Made by a program: the position numbers and the translations under genes
Assembly: GCA_018268835.1 (NCBI GenBank)
Contig: JAFDVU010000044.1
Location: 1-43,125, forward strand
Direction of reading: 5' to 3'
Source of the DNA: Acidobacteriota bacterium
GTDB taxonomy: Bacteria; Acidobacteriota; Terriglobia; Bryobacterales; Bryobacteraceae
Length of the DNA stretch: 43,125 bases
The notes under the pieces: generated by a model
What the model was told of the DNA's origin: nothing
The model's database searches: none
The model's input: the letters and a program-made list of their open reading frames with translations, nothing else
Part shown: piece after piece, positions 10,240-18,068 of the stretch
How the letters are laid out: each line of letters starts with the position of its first letter
Position numbering within the stretch: position 1 is the first letter of the stretch

Positions 10240-11478
10240 ATGTTTTCCTACTCGCAGAACGACTTTTACTGTGAGCACGTCGCCCTTGCCGACCTCGCCC
10301 ACCAGGTCGGAACCCCGGCCTACGTCTACTCCGCCACCGCCATTCTCGACAACTACCGCGCCTACGCAACGGCCTTCGGCGACCTCCCCCACACCGTCTG
10401 CTACGCGGTCAAGGCCAACTCCTCGCTCGGCGTGCTCTCTCTTCTGGCCAAAGCCGGCGCGGGCTTCGATATCGTCTCCGGCGGCGAACTCTTCCGCGTC
10501 CTGCGCGCCGGCGGCGACCCCGGCAAGGTGGTCTTCTCCGGCGTCGGCAAGACGCGCGATGAGGTGGATTACGCGCTGCGCAGCGGCATCCACAGCTTCA
10601 ACTGCGAATCCGAGGCCGAACTCGCCCTCATCGACGCCCTCGCCGCGCGCCTCGGCGCCAAGGTCGGGTTCTCCATCCGCGTCAACCCCGATGTGGACGC
10701 GGTCACTCACCCCTACATCTCCACCGGGCTCAGCCAGCACAAGTTCGGCATCGCCATCGCCGATGCCGAAGCCGTCTACCAGCGCTCGCGCCAGTACCGC
10801 AGCCTCGCCGCCGAGGGCGTGAGCTGCCACATCGGCTCGCAGATCCTCGACCCCAGCCCGCTCATCGAGGCGCTCGACAAGGTGCTCGCGCTCGCCGCCC
10901 GCCTGCGCGAGCAGGGGCACCCCATCCGCCACCTCGATCTCGGCGGCGGCCTCGGCGTCGCCTACCACGAAGGCGAAAAGGCCCCGGACATCGCCGCCTA
11001 CGTGGAGTGCCTCCGCTCCCGCGTCCGCGAAAGCGGCCTCGCCGTCATGGTCGAACCCGGCCGCAGCATCGTCGGGCCGGCCGGCGTGCTGCTTACCCGC
11101 GTCCTCTATCGCAAGCGTAACGGCGCCAAGGAATTCATCGTGGTGGACGCGGCCATGAACGACCTCATCCGCCCCTCCCTCTACCGCGCGCATCACGAGA
11201 TCGTCCCGCTGCGGCGCACTCCGCTGCCGCCCGTCAAAGCCGACGTCGTCGGCCCCGTGTGCGAAACCGGCGACTTCCTCGCCCGCGACCGCGAGATGCC
11301 CAACGCCATGCCCGGCGATTACCTCGCCGTCCGCACCGCCGGCGCTTACGGCTTCGTCCTCAGCTCCAATTACAACTCGCGGCCCCGCGCCCCCGAAGTG
11401 CTCGTCGAAGGCGACACCTGGCGCGTCATCCGCGAGCGCGAAGTATACGAAGACCTGATCCGCGGCGAAAGTCTGTAG
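10240..11478 (+). CDS. lysA: Diaminopimelate decarboxylase
   Basis: A 412-residue fold-III PLP decarboxylase. The PLP lysine is Lys58 in C-Y-A-V-K-A-N-S; the phosphate-binding glycines are in H-L-D-L-G-G-G-L-G-V, followed by E-P-G-R-S-I-V-G and the active-site cysteine block G-P-V-C-E-T-G-D-F-L-A. It converts meso-diaminopimelate to L-lysine, the last step of lysine synthesis, in the cytoplasm. The open frame continues far upstream opposite the dehydratase gene, but homology begins at M-F-S-Y-S-Q-N-D-F at 10240, so that ATG is used. The spacing to the next gene is about 60 bases, and that gene seems to have its own promoter. Confidence 0.93.
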   Translation: MFSYSQNDFYCEHVALADLAHQVGTPAYVYSATAILDNYRAYATAFGDLPHTVCYAVKANSSLGVLSLLAKAGAGFDIVSGGELFRVLRAGGDPGKVVFSGVGKTRDEVDYALRSGIHSFNCESEAELALIDALAARLGAKVGFSIRVNPDVDAVTHPYISTGLSQHKFGIAIADAEAVYQRSRQYRSLAAEGVSCHIGSQILDPSPLIEALDKVLALAARLREQGHPIRHLDLGGGLGVAYHEGEKAPDIAAYVECLRSRVRESGLAVMVEPGRSIVGPAGVLLTRVLYRKRNGAKEFIVVDAAMNDLIRPSLYRAHHEIVPLRRTPLPPVKADVVGPVCETGDFLARDREMPNAMPGDYLAVRTAGAYGFVLSSNYNSRPRAPEVLVEGDTWRVIREREVYEDLIRGESL

Positions 11479-11525
11479 CCCGCGCCGCTCCCCGTCCCGC
11501 CCGGCAGGCACCCCGCGCGATGGTT

Positions 11526-11531
11526 TACACT
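11526..11531 (+). promoter_or_regulatory. -10 hexamer of a probable leaderless promoter
   Basis: TACACT lies exactly 6 bases before the ATG at 11538, with no Shine-Dalgarno between. The same arrangement recurs at five other genes in the window. Confidence 0.5.
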
Positions 11532-11537
11532 GCCCCT

Positions 11538-12743
11538 ATGTCCGTGACGCTCAAAGCGCGCCTCTGCCTGATGATGTTCCTCAACTACGTGATCTGGGGG
11601 GCGTGGTACGTCACCATCACTACCTACCTCCAGGAAACCCTGCATTTCAGCGGCACCGAGGCCGGCGCCGTGTTCGGCACCGCGGCCCTGGCCAGCATGA
11701 TCTCCCCGTTCTTCGTGGGCGTGATCGCGGACCGCTTCTTCGCCATGCAGAAGGTGCTCGCCTTCCTCAGCCTGGCCGGCGCGGTCCTGCTCTGGCTGGT
11801 CACCCGGGTCACCAGCTTCACCGGCGTCTACGCGGTCATGCTGGGCTACTGCCTCTGCTACTTCCCCACCATCGCGCTCACCAATTCGCTCACCCTGCAC
11901 CAGCTCACCAACGCGGGCAACGAGTTCCCCTTCATCCGCATGTTCGCCACCCTCGGCTGGATCGCGATCGGCCAGACCATCGGCTACCTGCGCGTGGAGA
12001 ATTCGTCCGCTCAGTTCCTGGTCGCCGCCGGCGCGTCCGTGGCCATGGCCGTCTACTGCCTCACCCTGCCCGACACCCCGCCCACCGGCAAGAGTCAGCA
12101 GGTCACGCTGCGCTCGGTCCTCGGGTTGGACGCCCTGGTGATGCTCAAGAAGCCCACCTACCTGGTCTTCGTGATCGCCAGTGTTCTGGCCTGCATCCCG
12201 CTCACCTTCTACTTCTCCTTCACCAACCGCTACCTCAACGAAATCGGCGTGGTCAACGCGGCCGGCAAAATGACCCTCGGCCAGGTGAGCGAGGTCGGGG
12301 TCATGTTGATCATGCCCTTCATCTTCCGACGCATCACCGTGCGCGGCGTGCTCATCCTCGGCCTGCTCTGCTGGAGCGCCCGCTACGGCCTGCTCGCCGC
12401 CGGCAATCCCGGCGCCGGTGTCTGGATGTTCTACGTCGCCATCCTGCTGCACGGCTTCTGCTTCGACTTCTTCTTCATGACCGGGCAACTCTACACCGAC
12501 CAGGAAGCCCCCGCCCACCTGCGCGGCACCGCCCAGGGCTTCCTCACGTTCCTCACCTACGGCATCGGCATGTTCATCGGCTCCATGCTTTCCGGCGGCG
12601 TGCTGGACTTCTTCACCGACGCTTCCGGCCAGCACCGGTGGACCGCGTTCTGGCTCAGTTCCGCCGGCGGATCGTTCGTTATCCTGCTGCTGGTCGCGAT
12701 CTTCTTCCGCACCAACGCCAGGGTGGAAACCAAGGGCGCCTGA
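11538..12743 (+). CDS. Major-facilitator transporter of the NupG-like nucleoside:H+ symporter group
   Basis: A 401-residue integral membrane protein with about 12 hydrophobic segments. The N-terminus (M-M-F-L-N-Y-V-I-W-G-A-W-Y-V-T) and the F-P-F-I-R-M-F-A-T-L-G-W-I-A block are typical of the NupG/XapB nucleoside symporters, which bring nucleosides into the cell with protons. A TolB-like or metabolic partner is not adjacent, so the true substrate is uncertain. The start is the ATG at 11538; an ATG at 11520 would add six residues, but a TACACT -10 box overlaps that region, favouring the later start and a leaderless message. The gene is convergent with the VOC gene four bases downstream. Confidence 0.82.
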   Translation: MSVTLKARLCLMMFLNYVIWGAWYVTITTYLQETLHFSGTEAGAVFGTAALASMISPFFVGVIADRFFAMQKVLAFLSLAGAVLLWLVTRVTSFTGVYAVMLGYCLCYFPTIALTNSLTLHQLTNAGNEFPFIRMFATLGWIAIGQTIGYLRVENSSAQFLVAAGASVAMAVYCLTLPDTPPTGKSQQVTLRSVLGLDALVMLKKPTYLVFVIASVLACIPLTFYFSFTNRYLNEIGVVNAAGKMTLGQVSEVGVMLIMPFIFRRITVRGVLILGLLCWSARYGLLAAGNPGAGVWMFYVAILLHGFCFDFFFMTGQLYTDQEAPAHLRGTAQGFLTFLTYGIGMFIGSMLSGGVLDFFTDASGQHRWTAFWLSSAGGSFVILLLVAIFFRTNARVETKGA

Positions 12744-12747
12744 GCGC

Positions 12748-13128
12748 TTAAACCGCCTTCGCCGCGAAGATCACCGTGTGCCCGTTCGGCTCGCTGACTC
12801 CGATCTCGCGCATGCCGTAGAACGTCACGCGCTCCGGCATCGCGATCGGATAGCCCTCCAGCCGCTGCCGCGCGTCCGCGAAATCTTCCACTTCGATGAA
12901 TAGCACCGTGCCCCTGGTTTCGATGCCTTCCGGCGCGAACCGAGGCTCGTCGCGGCGCACGCTGGAAAGCGTCTGCATCATCAGTTCCGCCCCCTCGCGC
13001 GCCAGGATCGCAAAGCCGATGCGCTCGCCCTCCGGCACGTTGGTCACCATCGTGAAGCCCATGCGGTCCACCCAGAACGTCAGGGACTTCTCCACCTCAT
13101 CCACGATCAGAACCGGCGTAATCTTCAT
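12748..13128 (-). CDS. VOC (glyoxalase/bleomycin-resistance) superfamily protein
   Basis: A 126-residue protein with one VOC module made of two beta-alpha-beta-beta-beta halves: M-K-I-T-P-V-L-I-V-D-E-V-E-K-S-L-T-F-W at the start and M-R-E-I-G-V-S-E-P-N-G-H-T-V-I-F near the end. Members bind a divalent metal and act as glyoxalases, dioxygenases or drug-binding proteins; some bind no metal. The C-terminal Glu common in metal-binding members is not at the usual P-x-G-x-x-x-x-x-E place here (V-I-F-A-A-K follows), so metal binding is doubtful. The function is unassigned. Convergent with the NupG-like gene. Confidence 0.8.
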   Translation of the reverse strand: MKITPVLIVDEVEKSLTFWVDRMGFTMVTNVPEGERIGFAILAREGAELMMQTLSSVRRDEPRFAPEGIETRGTVLFIEVEDFADARQRLEGYPIAMPERVTFYGMREIGVSEPNGHTVIFAAKAV

Positions 13129-13134
13129 GAATCG

Positions 13135-13140
13135 AGACTA
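13135..13140 (-). promoter_or_regulatory. -10 hexamer of a probable leaderless promoter
   Basis: On the minus strand TAGTCT ends exactly 6 bases before the VOC gene's ATG (13128). No ribosome-binding site is visible. Confidence 0.4.
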
Positions 13141-13153
13141 ACCCATTGCGCGC

Positions 13154-14857
13154 CTACAAAACCGGCGAATCGTTGCCCAGTAGCGCGCGCCGCACGATCT
13201 TGATCGGCGGGAAGCCCTGCTGGAGGAACGCATCGTGGAACGCCTGCAGGTTCAGCCGGCCCCCTTTGGCCTTCCGGTAATCCTCCCGCAGCTTCATGAT
13301 TTCGAGCTTGCCCAGGGTGTAAACCAGGTACGTCGGGTCGCTCGTACCCCGCTTGGCCTCCTTCTCCGCCACCGGCGCCACCTGGTAGCCCTCCTTCACG
13401 AAGAAGTCCCGGGCTTCGTCCACCGTCATCTTCCCGGTGTGCATCTGGATTCCCACGATGAAGCGCGCGTCCCGCAGCAGCGCGTCCTGCAATTGCCCGA
13501 GCCGCAGACGCGGCTCGCCGTTGCCGTAGCCCTCGTCCAGCATCATCTGCTCCGTGTAGTGCGCCCAGCCTTCCGCGTTGGAACCGCACCCAAGCAGCTT
13601 GCGCACCTTGCTGTGCGCCCGCGCGATCCACACGAACTGCGTGTAGTGCCCCGGATAGACCTCGTGCACCGCCGTGCTGATGATGGTGCCGCGGTTGAAT
13701 CCCTGCAGATACTCCTCAGTCTCCTTCGCGCTCCACGTCTTCTCCGGCAGCGTCACGTTGAAGAACGCTTCCTTGGCGATCTTCTCGAACGGTCCCGGCG
13801 TATCCATGGACGCGGTGGTCAACGCCCGCATAAACGGCGGCGTCTCTTCCACCATCGGCGGAATATCCGTCGGAATGGTGACGATCTTGTGCCGCTCGAT
13901 GAATTCGCGCAGCCCGCTCAGCGTGTCCTTGAACGTCTCCAGCAGCTTGCCGGCCGAGGGATGATCCTGCTGCGCTTCGTCCAGGATCTGCCGCGCCGTT
14001 TCGCTGGGATCGATCTGCGCGGCCACCTTCTTGAACTCCGCCTGGTTCCGCCGCAGGTCCGCATACCCGATCTCCAGCAGCCGATCCAGCGGGATATCCA
14101 CCATCTCGTCGTAGAGCAGTTTCTTGCGGTAGGCGTCGGCGCCGATTCGGAAATCGCCGTTCGAGCGCGGCAGCAGATCCTTGCGCAGGAATCCTTCGTA
14201 GGACTTCAGCGCGTCGATCACGCCCTGGTTGGCCTGCTGAAATTGCGCCATCAGTTCGCCGTCGTGCACGTCCTTGAACGCCGCCGGCACGTCGTTCTCA
14301 AAGAAGCTCACAATCCCCGGCAACTGCTCCAGCGCAACCTCGGTATAAATCCGCGGCGGATTCTTCAGGTTGGCGCGCGCCGCCTCGAAGATGCGCGGCG
14401 CCAGCCGTTCGCGCGCGATCGCCGCGCGCAGCCGCACCCCCAGCGGCGCGTAACTCCGGCTCATGATCACGAAAATCGCGTTGGAAACGCCGGAAGCGTA
14501 AATGTCCGGATTCTTCTCCCACGGGCGGATCGTCTCCAGCGTCAGCAGTTGTCCGCGAATCGAGGACAGCACCAGTTCGCGGTCAGCAGCCGCGGCCGCC
14601 GAGAGTCCCTGCGCGCCGAACCCTTCCACCTCCGGCAGCATCTTCTTGAGCGCCGCGATCTGCCCGTCGATCTCCTCGCGCGATCCCGAGGGCAGCAGCG
14701 CGTCGTACTGATGGAAACCCGCCGCCGTGCCGGACACCGGATCGTACCGGAAGACACACTCGTCGAAATACCGGTCCGCCACCTTGGCGAACTCCGCGTC
14801 GCGCTTTTGCGCGAAACAGCAAATCGCAACCAGTAACCACGGAAACACGCGCACCAT
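13154..14857 (-). CDS. Exported DUF885 protein, putative metallopeptidase
   Basis: A 567-residue protein with a short hydrophobic leader (V-F-P-W-L-L-V-A-I-C-C-F-A, residues 4-16), so probably exported; a Cys within the leader leaves a lipoprotein possible but there is no clear lipobox. DUF885 signature blocks are present: A-V-H-E-V-Y-P-G-H-Y-T at about 390-400, which holds an H-E-x-x-x-G-H metal site, and E-G-W-A-H-Y-T-E-Q-M-M-L-D-E-G-Y near 425. Family members are thought to be zinc peptidases of the gluzincin type, common in Acidobacteria in several copies. The length is normal. Starts at the ATG 14857, with a TACAAT box 6 bases upstream and no Shine-Dalgarno. Confidence 0.85.
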   Translation of the reverse strand: MVRVFPWLLVAICCFAQKRDAEFAKVADRYFDECVFRYDPVSGTAAGFHQYDALLPSGSREEIDGQIAALKKMLPEVEGFGAQGLSAAAAADRELVLSSIRGQLLTLETIRPWEKNPDIYASGVSNAIFVIMSRSYAPLGVRLRAAIARERLAPRIFEAARANLKNPPRIYTEVALEQLPGIVSFFENDVPAAFKDVHDGELMAQFQQANQGVIDALKSYEGFLRKDLLPRSNGDFRIGADAYRKKLLYDEMVDIPLDRLLEIGYADLRRNQAEFKKVAAQIDPSETARQILDEAQQDHPSAGKLLETFKDTLSGLREFIERHKIVTIPTDIPPMVEETPPFMRALTTASMDTPGPFEKIAKEAFFNVTLPEKTWSAKETEEYLQGFNRGTIISTAVHEVYPGHYTQFVWIARAHSKVRKLLGCGSNAEGWAHYTEQMMLDEGYGNGEPRLRLGQLQDALLRDARFIVGIQMHTGKMTVDEARDFFVKEGYQVAPVAEKEAKRGTSDPTYLVYTLGKLEIMKLREDYRKAKGGRLNLQAFHDAFLQQGFPPIKIVRRALLGNDSPVL

Positions 14858-14863
14858 ACGGCC

Positions 14864-14869
14864 ATTGTA
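14864..14869 (-). promoter_or_regulatory. -10 hexamer of a probable leaderless promoter
   Basis: On the minus strand TACAAT ends exactly 6 bases before the DUF885 ATG at 14857. It is a near-consensus -10 box. Confidence 0.5.
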
Positions 14870-14897
14870 GTGTAGGGCTCCGCGCGTCAGCCTGCCG

Positions 14898-15401
14898 CTA
14901 CCCGGGATCGCTCTCCGCCGGAATCCAATGATCCGGCGTGCGCGCCACTCGCATCAGTTCGCCCGGGTCGAGCCAGTTCACGTGGCACTTCTCGCAACTG
15001 TCGATCACGATGTTGCCCGGCCCGCCGTAACGGTGCGCGTCCATGCCCTCGCCGCACTGCGGGCACGCAATGTGCCGGTCGAGCTCCCTCGCGTCCGGCG
15101 GCCGCGGAATCAGCCCGCGCGATCCCAGTTGCGCCCGCAGTTCGTCCGTCAGCCCGCCGAAAATCTCCATCGGGATCAGCATTCCCCGGCACCGGCCGCA
15201 GTAGAGAATCCGCGCGCCGCCGATGGCCGCGTGCATCAGCGGAACCGCGCACAGCGGACACGCCCCCGAAGCCGCTTCGCCGAACACCCGCACGCCCTCT
15301 TCGTTCTGCTCCGGGTAATAAACACCCCCGCAATAGCCGCACAGGCAGTGGTCCTGCTCCGGTTCCAGATGTAACGGCGCGCCGCAACTCGGACAATTCA
15401 T
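14898..15401 (-). CDS. Multi-zinc-ribbon protein (zf-TFIIB-like)
   Basis: A 167-residue soluble protein with repeated Cys pairs: C-P-S-C at 3-6, C-L-C-G-Y-C near 20-24, C-P-L-C near 48, C-G-R-C near 68, C-P-Q-C near 113 and C-E-K-C near 135. The last pairs sit in I-D-S-C-E-K-C-H-V-N-W-L-D-P-G-E-L, the typical zf-TFIIB signature (C-x-x-C-x-G-x-W-L-D-x-G-E-L with Asn here in place of Gly). These proteins probably bind zinc in two or three ribbons; the cellular role is not established. Divergent from the 97-residue gene at 15507. Function cannot be read from the neighbours. Confidence 0.8.
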   Translation of the reverse strand: MNCPSCGAPLHLEPEQDHCLCGYCGGVYYPEQNEEGVRVFGEAASGACPLCAVPLMHAAIGGARILYCGRCRGMLIPMEIFGGLTDELRAQLGSRGLIPRPPDARELDRHIACPQCGEGMDAHRYGGPGNIVIDSCEKCHVNWLDPGELMRVARTPDHWIPAESDPG

Positions 15402-15506
15402 GTAATCTCGTGCTTACCACGAGGCGCCCGCCGTTCGCAAACCGGCCTCGTTTGCTTGCCGCGGCCAACCTGTACGATAATCGCGCCGAGGGTTTTGGGA
15501 ACACAT

Positions 15507-15800
15507 ATGGCGATCACCAAATTTTCAGGTAGCGCGCTCATCGCGAAATCGAAAGTGGACGAAACCATCCAGAAGATGCACGACGTGTGCAAGAAGCACC
15601 CGCCGCACACCATGGTCAAGGCCCCCGGCGATTCACAGCATCCCAAGGACATCAAGTGGATGCTCAAGAAGGGCAACAGCGAACTCTACAAAGGCTCCAT
15701 GCCCATGACGGCGCACACCGTCGGGGACGGGAACAAGAACCTCATCGCCGCGATTTCGGCCATCAACAAGGCAATCGACTACCTCAACGATCTTGAGTAG
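15507..15800 (+). CDS. Small basic protein of unknown function (97 residues)
   Basis: A 97-residue soluble protein starting M-A-I-T-K-F-S-G-S-A-L. It is lysine-rich in the middle (C-K-K-H-P-P-H-T-M-V-K and D-I-K-W-M-L-K-K-G) and ends in a helix (N-L-I-A-A-I-S-A-I-N-K-A-I-D-Y-L). I recognise no family. GGGA lies about 6 bases before the ATG. Codon use matches the surrounding genes, so it is probably real. The next gene, an anion permease, starts with a TTG inside its last codons, suggesting one transcript. Confidence 0.65.
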   Translation: MAITKFSGSALIAKSKVDETIQKMHDVCKKHPPHTMVKAPGDSQHPKDIKWMLKKGNSELYKGSMPMTAHTVGDGNKNLIAAISAINKAIDYLNDLE

Positions 15801-17001
15801 TCTCGCCCCGATCCTGATCTTTGCCGCGACCTATCTGGTCCTCGCCGTCGGACGCCTGCCGTTCTTCCGCGTGGACCGCACCGGCGCGGCGATCATCGGG
15901 GCGGCCCTCATGCTCGCCTCCGGCACCCTGACCGCGCAGGAGGCCTACAACGCCATCAACTACGACACCATCATGCTGCTCTTCGGCATGATGATCGTCG
16001 TGGCCAACCTCCGCCTCTCCGGCTTCTTCACCGTCATCAGTGAATGGGTGGTCGAGCACGCGCACCGCCCCATCCTCCTGCTCGTCGGCATCGTCCTCGT
16101 CGCCGGCGTCTTCAGCGCGTTCTTCGTCAACGACACCATGTGCCTGGTGCTCACCCCGCTGGTGCTGGAGATCGCTACCAGCCTGCGCCGCCGCCCGGTT
16201 CCCTACCTGCTCGCAGTGGCCATGGCCAGCAATATCGGCAGCGTCGCCACCATCACCGGCAACCCGCAGAATATGATGATCGGGTCCTTCTCGCGCATCC
16301 CCTACCGCACGTTCGCCGCCTCGCTCGCGCCCGTCGCCGCCGCGGGCTTGCTGCTGACCGTCGCGGTGCTGGCGCTGCTCTACCGCGACGAGTTTCGCGC
16401 GTCGAACGAACTGCGCGCCCCCCACCGCGCCGTGCGGGTGAATCGCGTACTGCTCTGGAAGTCGGTCGCGGTCACGCTGGCGATGATTGTCTTCTTCTTC
16501 GCCGGATGGCCGGTGCCCGAGGTCGCCCTCATCGCCGGCGCGCTGCTTCTGATCACGCGCCGCGTCAAGCCGGAGAAGGTCTACCGCGAAATCGATTGGT
16601 CCCTGCTGGTCTTATTCGTCGGCCTCTTCATCGTCATCGCCGGGCTGGAAAAGACCGCCGTTGCGGCCGGCCTCTTCGACGCCGCCGCGCGCTTCCACCT
16701 GGAACGTACCGCGCCCATGAGCGCCTTCGCCGCCCTGCTCTCCAACCTGGTGAGCAACGTTCCCGCCATGCTCGTCTTCAAGGGCTTCGTGCCGCGCCTT
16801 CCCGATGCCGCGCACGCCTGGCTCACCCTCGCCATGTCCTCCACCCTCGCCGGCAACCTGACCATCCTCGGCTCGGTCGCCAACCTCATCGTCGTCGAGC
16901 GCGCGCGCCGCGAGGTGCGCATCACGTTCTGGGAATACGCCCGCGCCGGCGTCCCGCTCACCGTGCTCAGCCTCGCCGCCGGCGTATGGATCCTCGGTTA
17001 G
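15793..17001 (+). CDS. Anion permease of the ArsB/NhaD (SLC13-like) superfamily
   Basis: A 402-residue membrane protein with about ten hydrophobic segments. N-D-T-M-C-L-V-L-T-P-L-V-L (about 114-126) and S-N-I-G-S-V-A-T-I-T-G-N-P-Q-N (about 147-161) form the first conserved loop, and its counterpart S-N-V-P-A-M-L-V-F and N-L-T-I-L-G-S-V-A-N-L in the second half gives the inverted-repeat architecture of the ion transporter superfamily. Such proteins carry arsenite, Na+/H+, or di/tricarboxylates; the substrate is not evident. No arsenic genes are nearby. Starts at TTG 15793, overlapping the previous stop by 8 bases. Confidence 0.82.
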   Translation: MSSLAPILIFAATYLVLAVGRLPFFRVDRTGAAIIGAALMLASGTLTAQEAYNAINYDTIMLLFGMMIVVANLRLSGFFTVISEWVVEHAHRPILLLVGIVLVAGVFSAFFVNDTMCLVLTPLVLEIATSLRRRPVPYLLAVAMASNIGSVATITGNPQNMMIGSFSRIPYRTFAASLAPVAAAGLLLTVAVLALLYRDEFRASNELRAPHRAVRVNRVLLWKSVAVTLAMIVFFFAGWPVPEVALIAGALLLITRRVKPEKVYREIDWSLLVLFVGLFIVIAGLEKTAVAAGLFDAAARFHLERTAPMSAFAALLSNLVSNVPAMLVFKGFVPRLPDAAHAWLTLAMSSTLAGNLTILGSVANLIVVERARREVRITFWEYARAGVPLTVLSLAAGVWILG

Positions 17002-17013
17002 CGGCCCGTGGGG

Positions 17014-17019
17014 TAAACT
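17014..17019 (+). promoter_or_regulatory. -10 hexamer of a probable leaderless promoter
   Basis: TAAACT ends exactly 6 bases before the TTG at 17026 and helps to choose that unusual start codon. Confidence 0.45.
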
Positions 17020-17025
17020 AACAAT

Positions 17026-18066
17026 TTGTCCCCACAGCTTGCTCGCGCCGGAGCGTGGTTTCTCAACTCCGGGATTCAGGAATCGAACGGCGGCGTAGCC
17101 CGCTATCACCGTACCGACACGGGCCGGAACCTGCCCGTGTCCACCGAGATCACCGGGTACGCCCTCAGCGCCCTCGTCTACCTGCACGGCCGCTCCGGCG
17201 ACCCGCGCTACCTCGACGCCGCCTGCCGCGCCGCGCGCTTCCTCACGCATCACGCCTGGGATCCGGCCGCGCGCGTCATGCCGTTTGAAATCGCGCCCGC
17301 CGCGTACGCCTATTTCTTCGACTGCGGCATCATCGTGCGCGGCCTGCTGGCCTACTGGCACGCCGCCAGCGACCAGGAAGCGCTCGATGTAGCGGTCGCC
17401 ACCGGCGAATTCATGCTGCGCGATTTCGCCACCCCGCGCGACGGCTGCCACCCCATCCTCACCCTGCCCTCGCGCGCCCCGCTCGAGCGCGATCCTCTGC
17501 GCTGGTCGCGCGCCACCGGCTGCTACCAGTTGAAGTCCGCCATGGCGTGGTGGGACCTCTTCGAGACCACCGGCGACGAACGCTTTCGCGAACCCTACGA
17601 GCGCGTGCTCGAAGCCTCGCTCGCCACCTACCGCGATTTCCTCCCCGGCCATCCCGACCGCCTCAAGGTGATGGACCGCCTCCACGCCTTCAGCTATTTC
17701 CTCGAAGGGCTGCTCCCCCGCGCCCCGTTCGATGCCCGGTGCGCCGCCGCCCTCGCCGACGGCATCGCGCTCGTCGCCCATCACCTGCGCGACCTCGCCC
17801 CCGAATTCGCCCGCTCCGACGTTTTCGCACAACTGCTCCGCGCGCGCCTCTACGCCGGCCACTGCGGCGCCGTGCCCCTGGACCGCGCCGCCGCCGAATG
17901 GGAAGCCGCGCAGCTCGCCGGATTCCAGCGCGAAGACGGCGGCTACTGGTTCGGACGCAAAGCCGGAGAGTGGCTGCCGTTCTCCAACCCCGTCTCCACC
18001 GCCTTCGCCGCGCAGGCGCTCGAATCCTGGCACGGACACCTCGCGCCGCGCCAACTCCTCATCTAG
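17026..18066 (+). CDS. Alpha/alpha-barrel (six-hairpin-like) protein of a glycan cluster
   Basis: A 346-residue soluble protein starting at TTG 17026. It is almost all paired helices with aromatic-rich turns, for example S-T-E-I-T-G-Y-A-L-S-A-L-V-Y-L, W-D-P-A-A-R-V-M-P-F-E, C-G-I-I-V-R-G-L-L-A-Y-W and D-G-G-Y-W-F-G-R near the C-terminus. This layout is that of alpha/alpha toroids such as unsaturated glucuronyl hydrolases, squalene cyclase-like proteins and related sugar enzymes. I cannot name a specific family or catalytic residue. It is followed within 3 bases by a double glycosyltransferase and then a PhyH oxygenase, so a role in making or trimming a surface glycan is likely. Confidence 0.7.
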   Translation: MSPQLARAGAWFLNSGIQESNGGVARYHRTDTGRNLPVSTEITGYALSALVYLHGRSGDPRYLDAACRAARFLTHHAWDPAARVMPFEIAPAAYAYFFDCGIIVRGLLAYWHAASDQEALDVAVATGEFMLRDFATPRDGCHPILTLPSRAPLERDPLRWSRATGCYQLKSAMAWWDLFETTGDERFREPYERVLEASLATYRDFLPGHPDRLKVMDRLHAFSYFLEGLLPRAPFDARCAAALADGIALVAHHLRDLAPEFARSDVFAQLLRARLYAGHCGAVPLDRAAAEWEAAQLAGFQREDGGYWFGRKAGEWLPFSNPVSTAFAAQALESWHGHLAPRQLLI

Positions 18067-18068
18067 CG

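Noticed and set aside
12748..12800. Possible metal-site Glu at the end of the VOC protein
   Set aside because: No Glu is found in the expected C-terminal position, so a metal-dependent glyoxalase call was not made.
17547..18068. Upstream in-frame extension of the glycosyltransferase fusion
   Set aside because: It overlaps the alpha/alpha-barrel gene in another frame and is Arg/Pro-rich; the TTG at 18069 follows the preceding stop directly.
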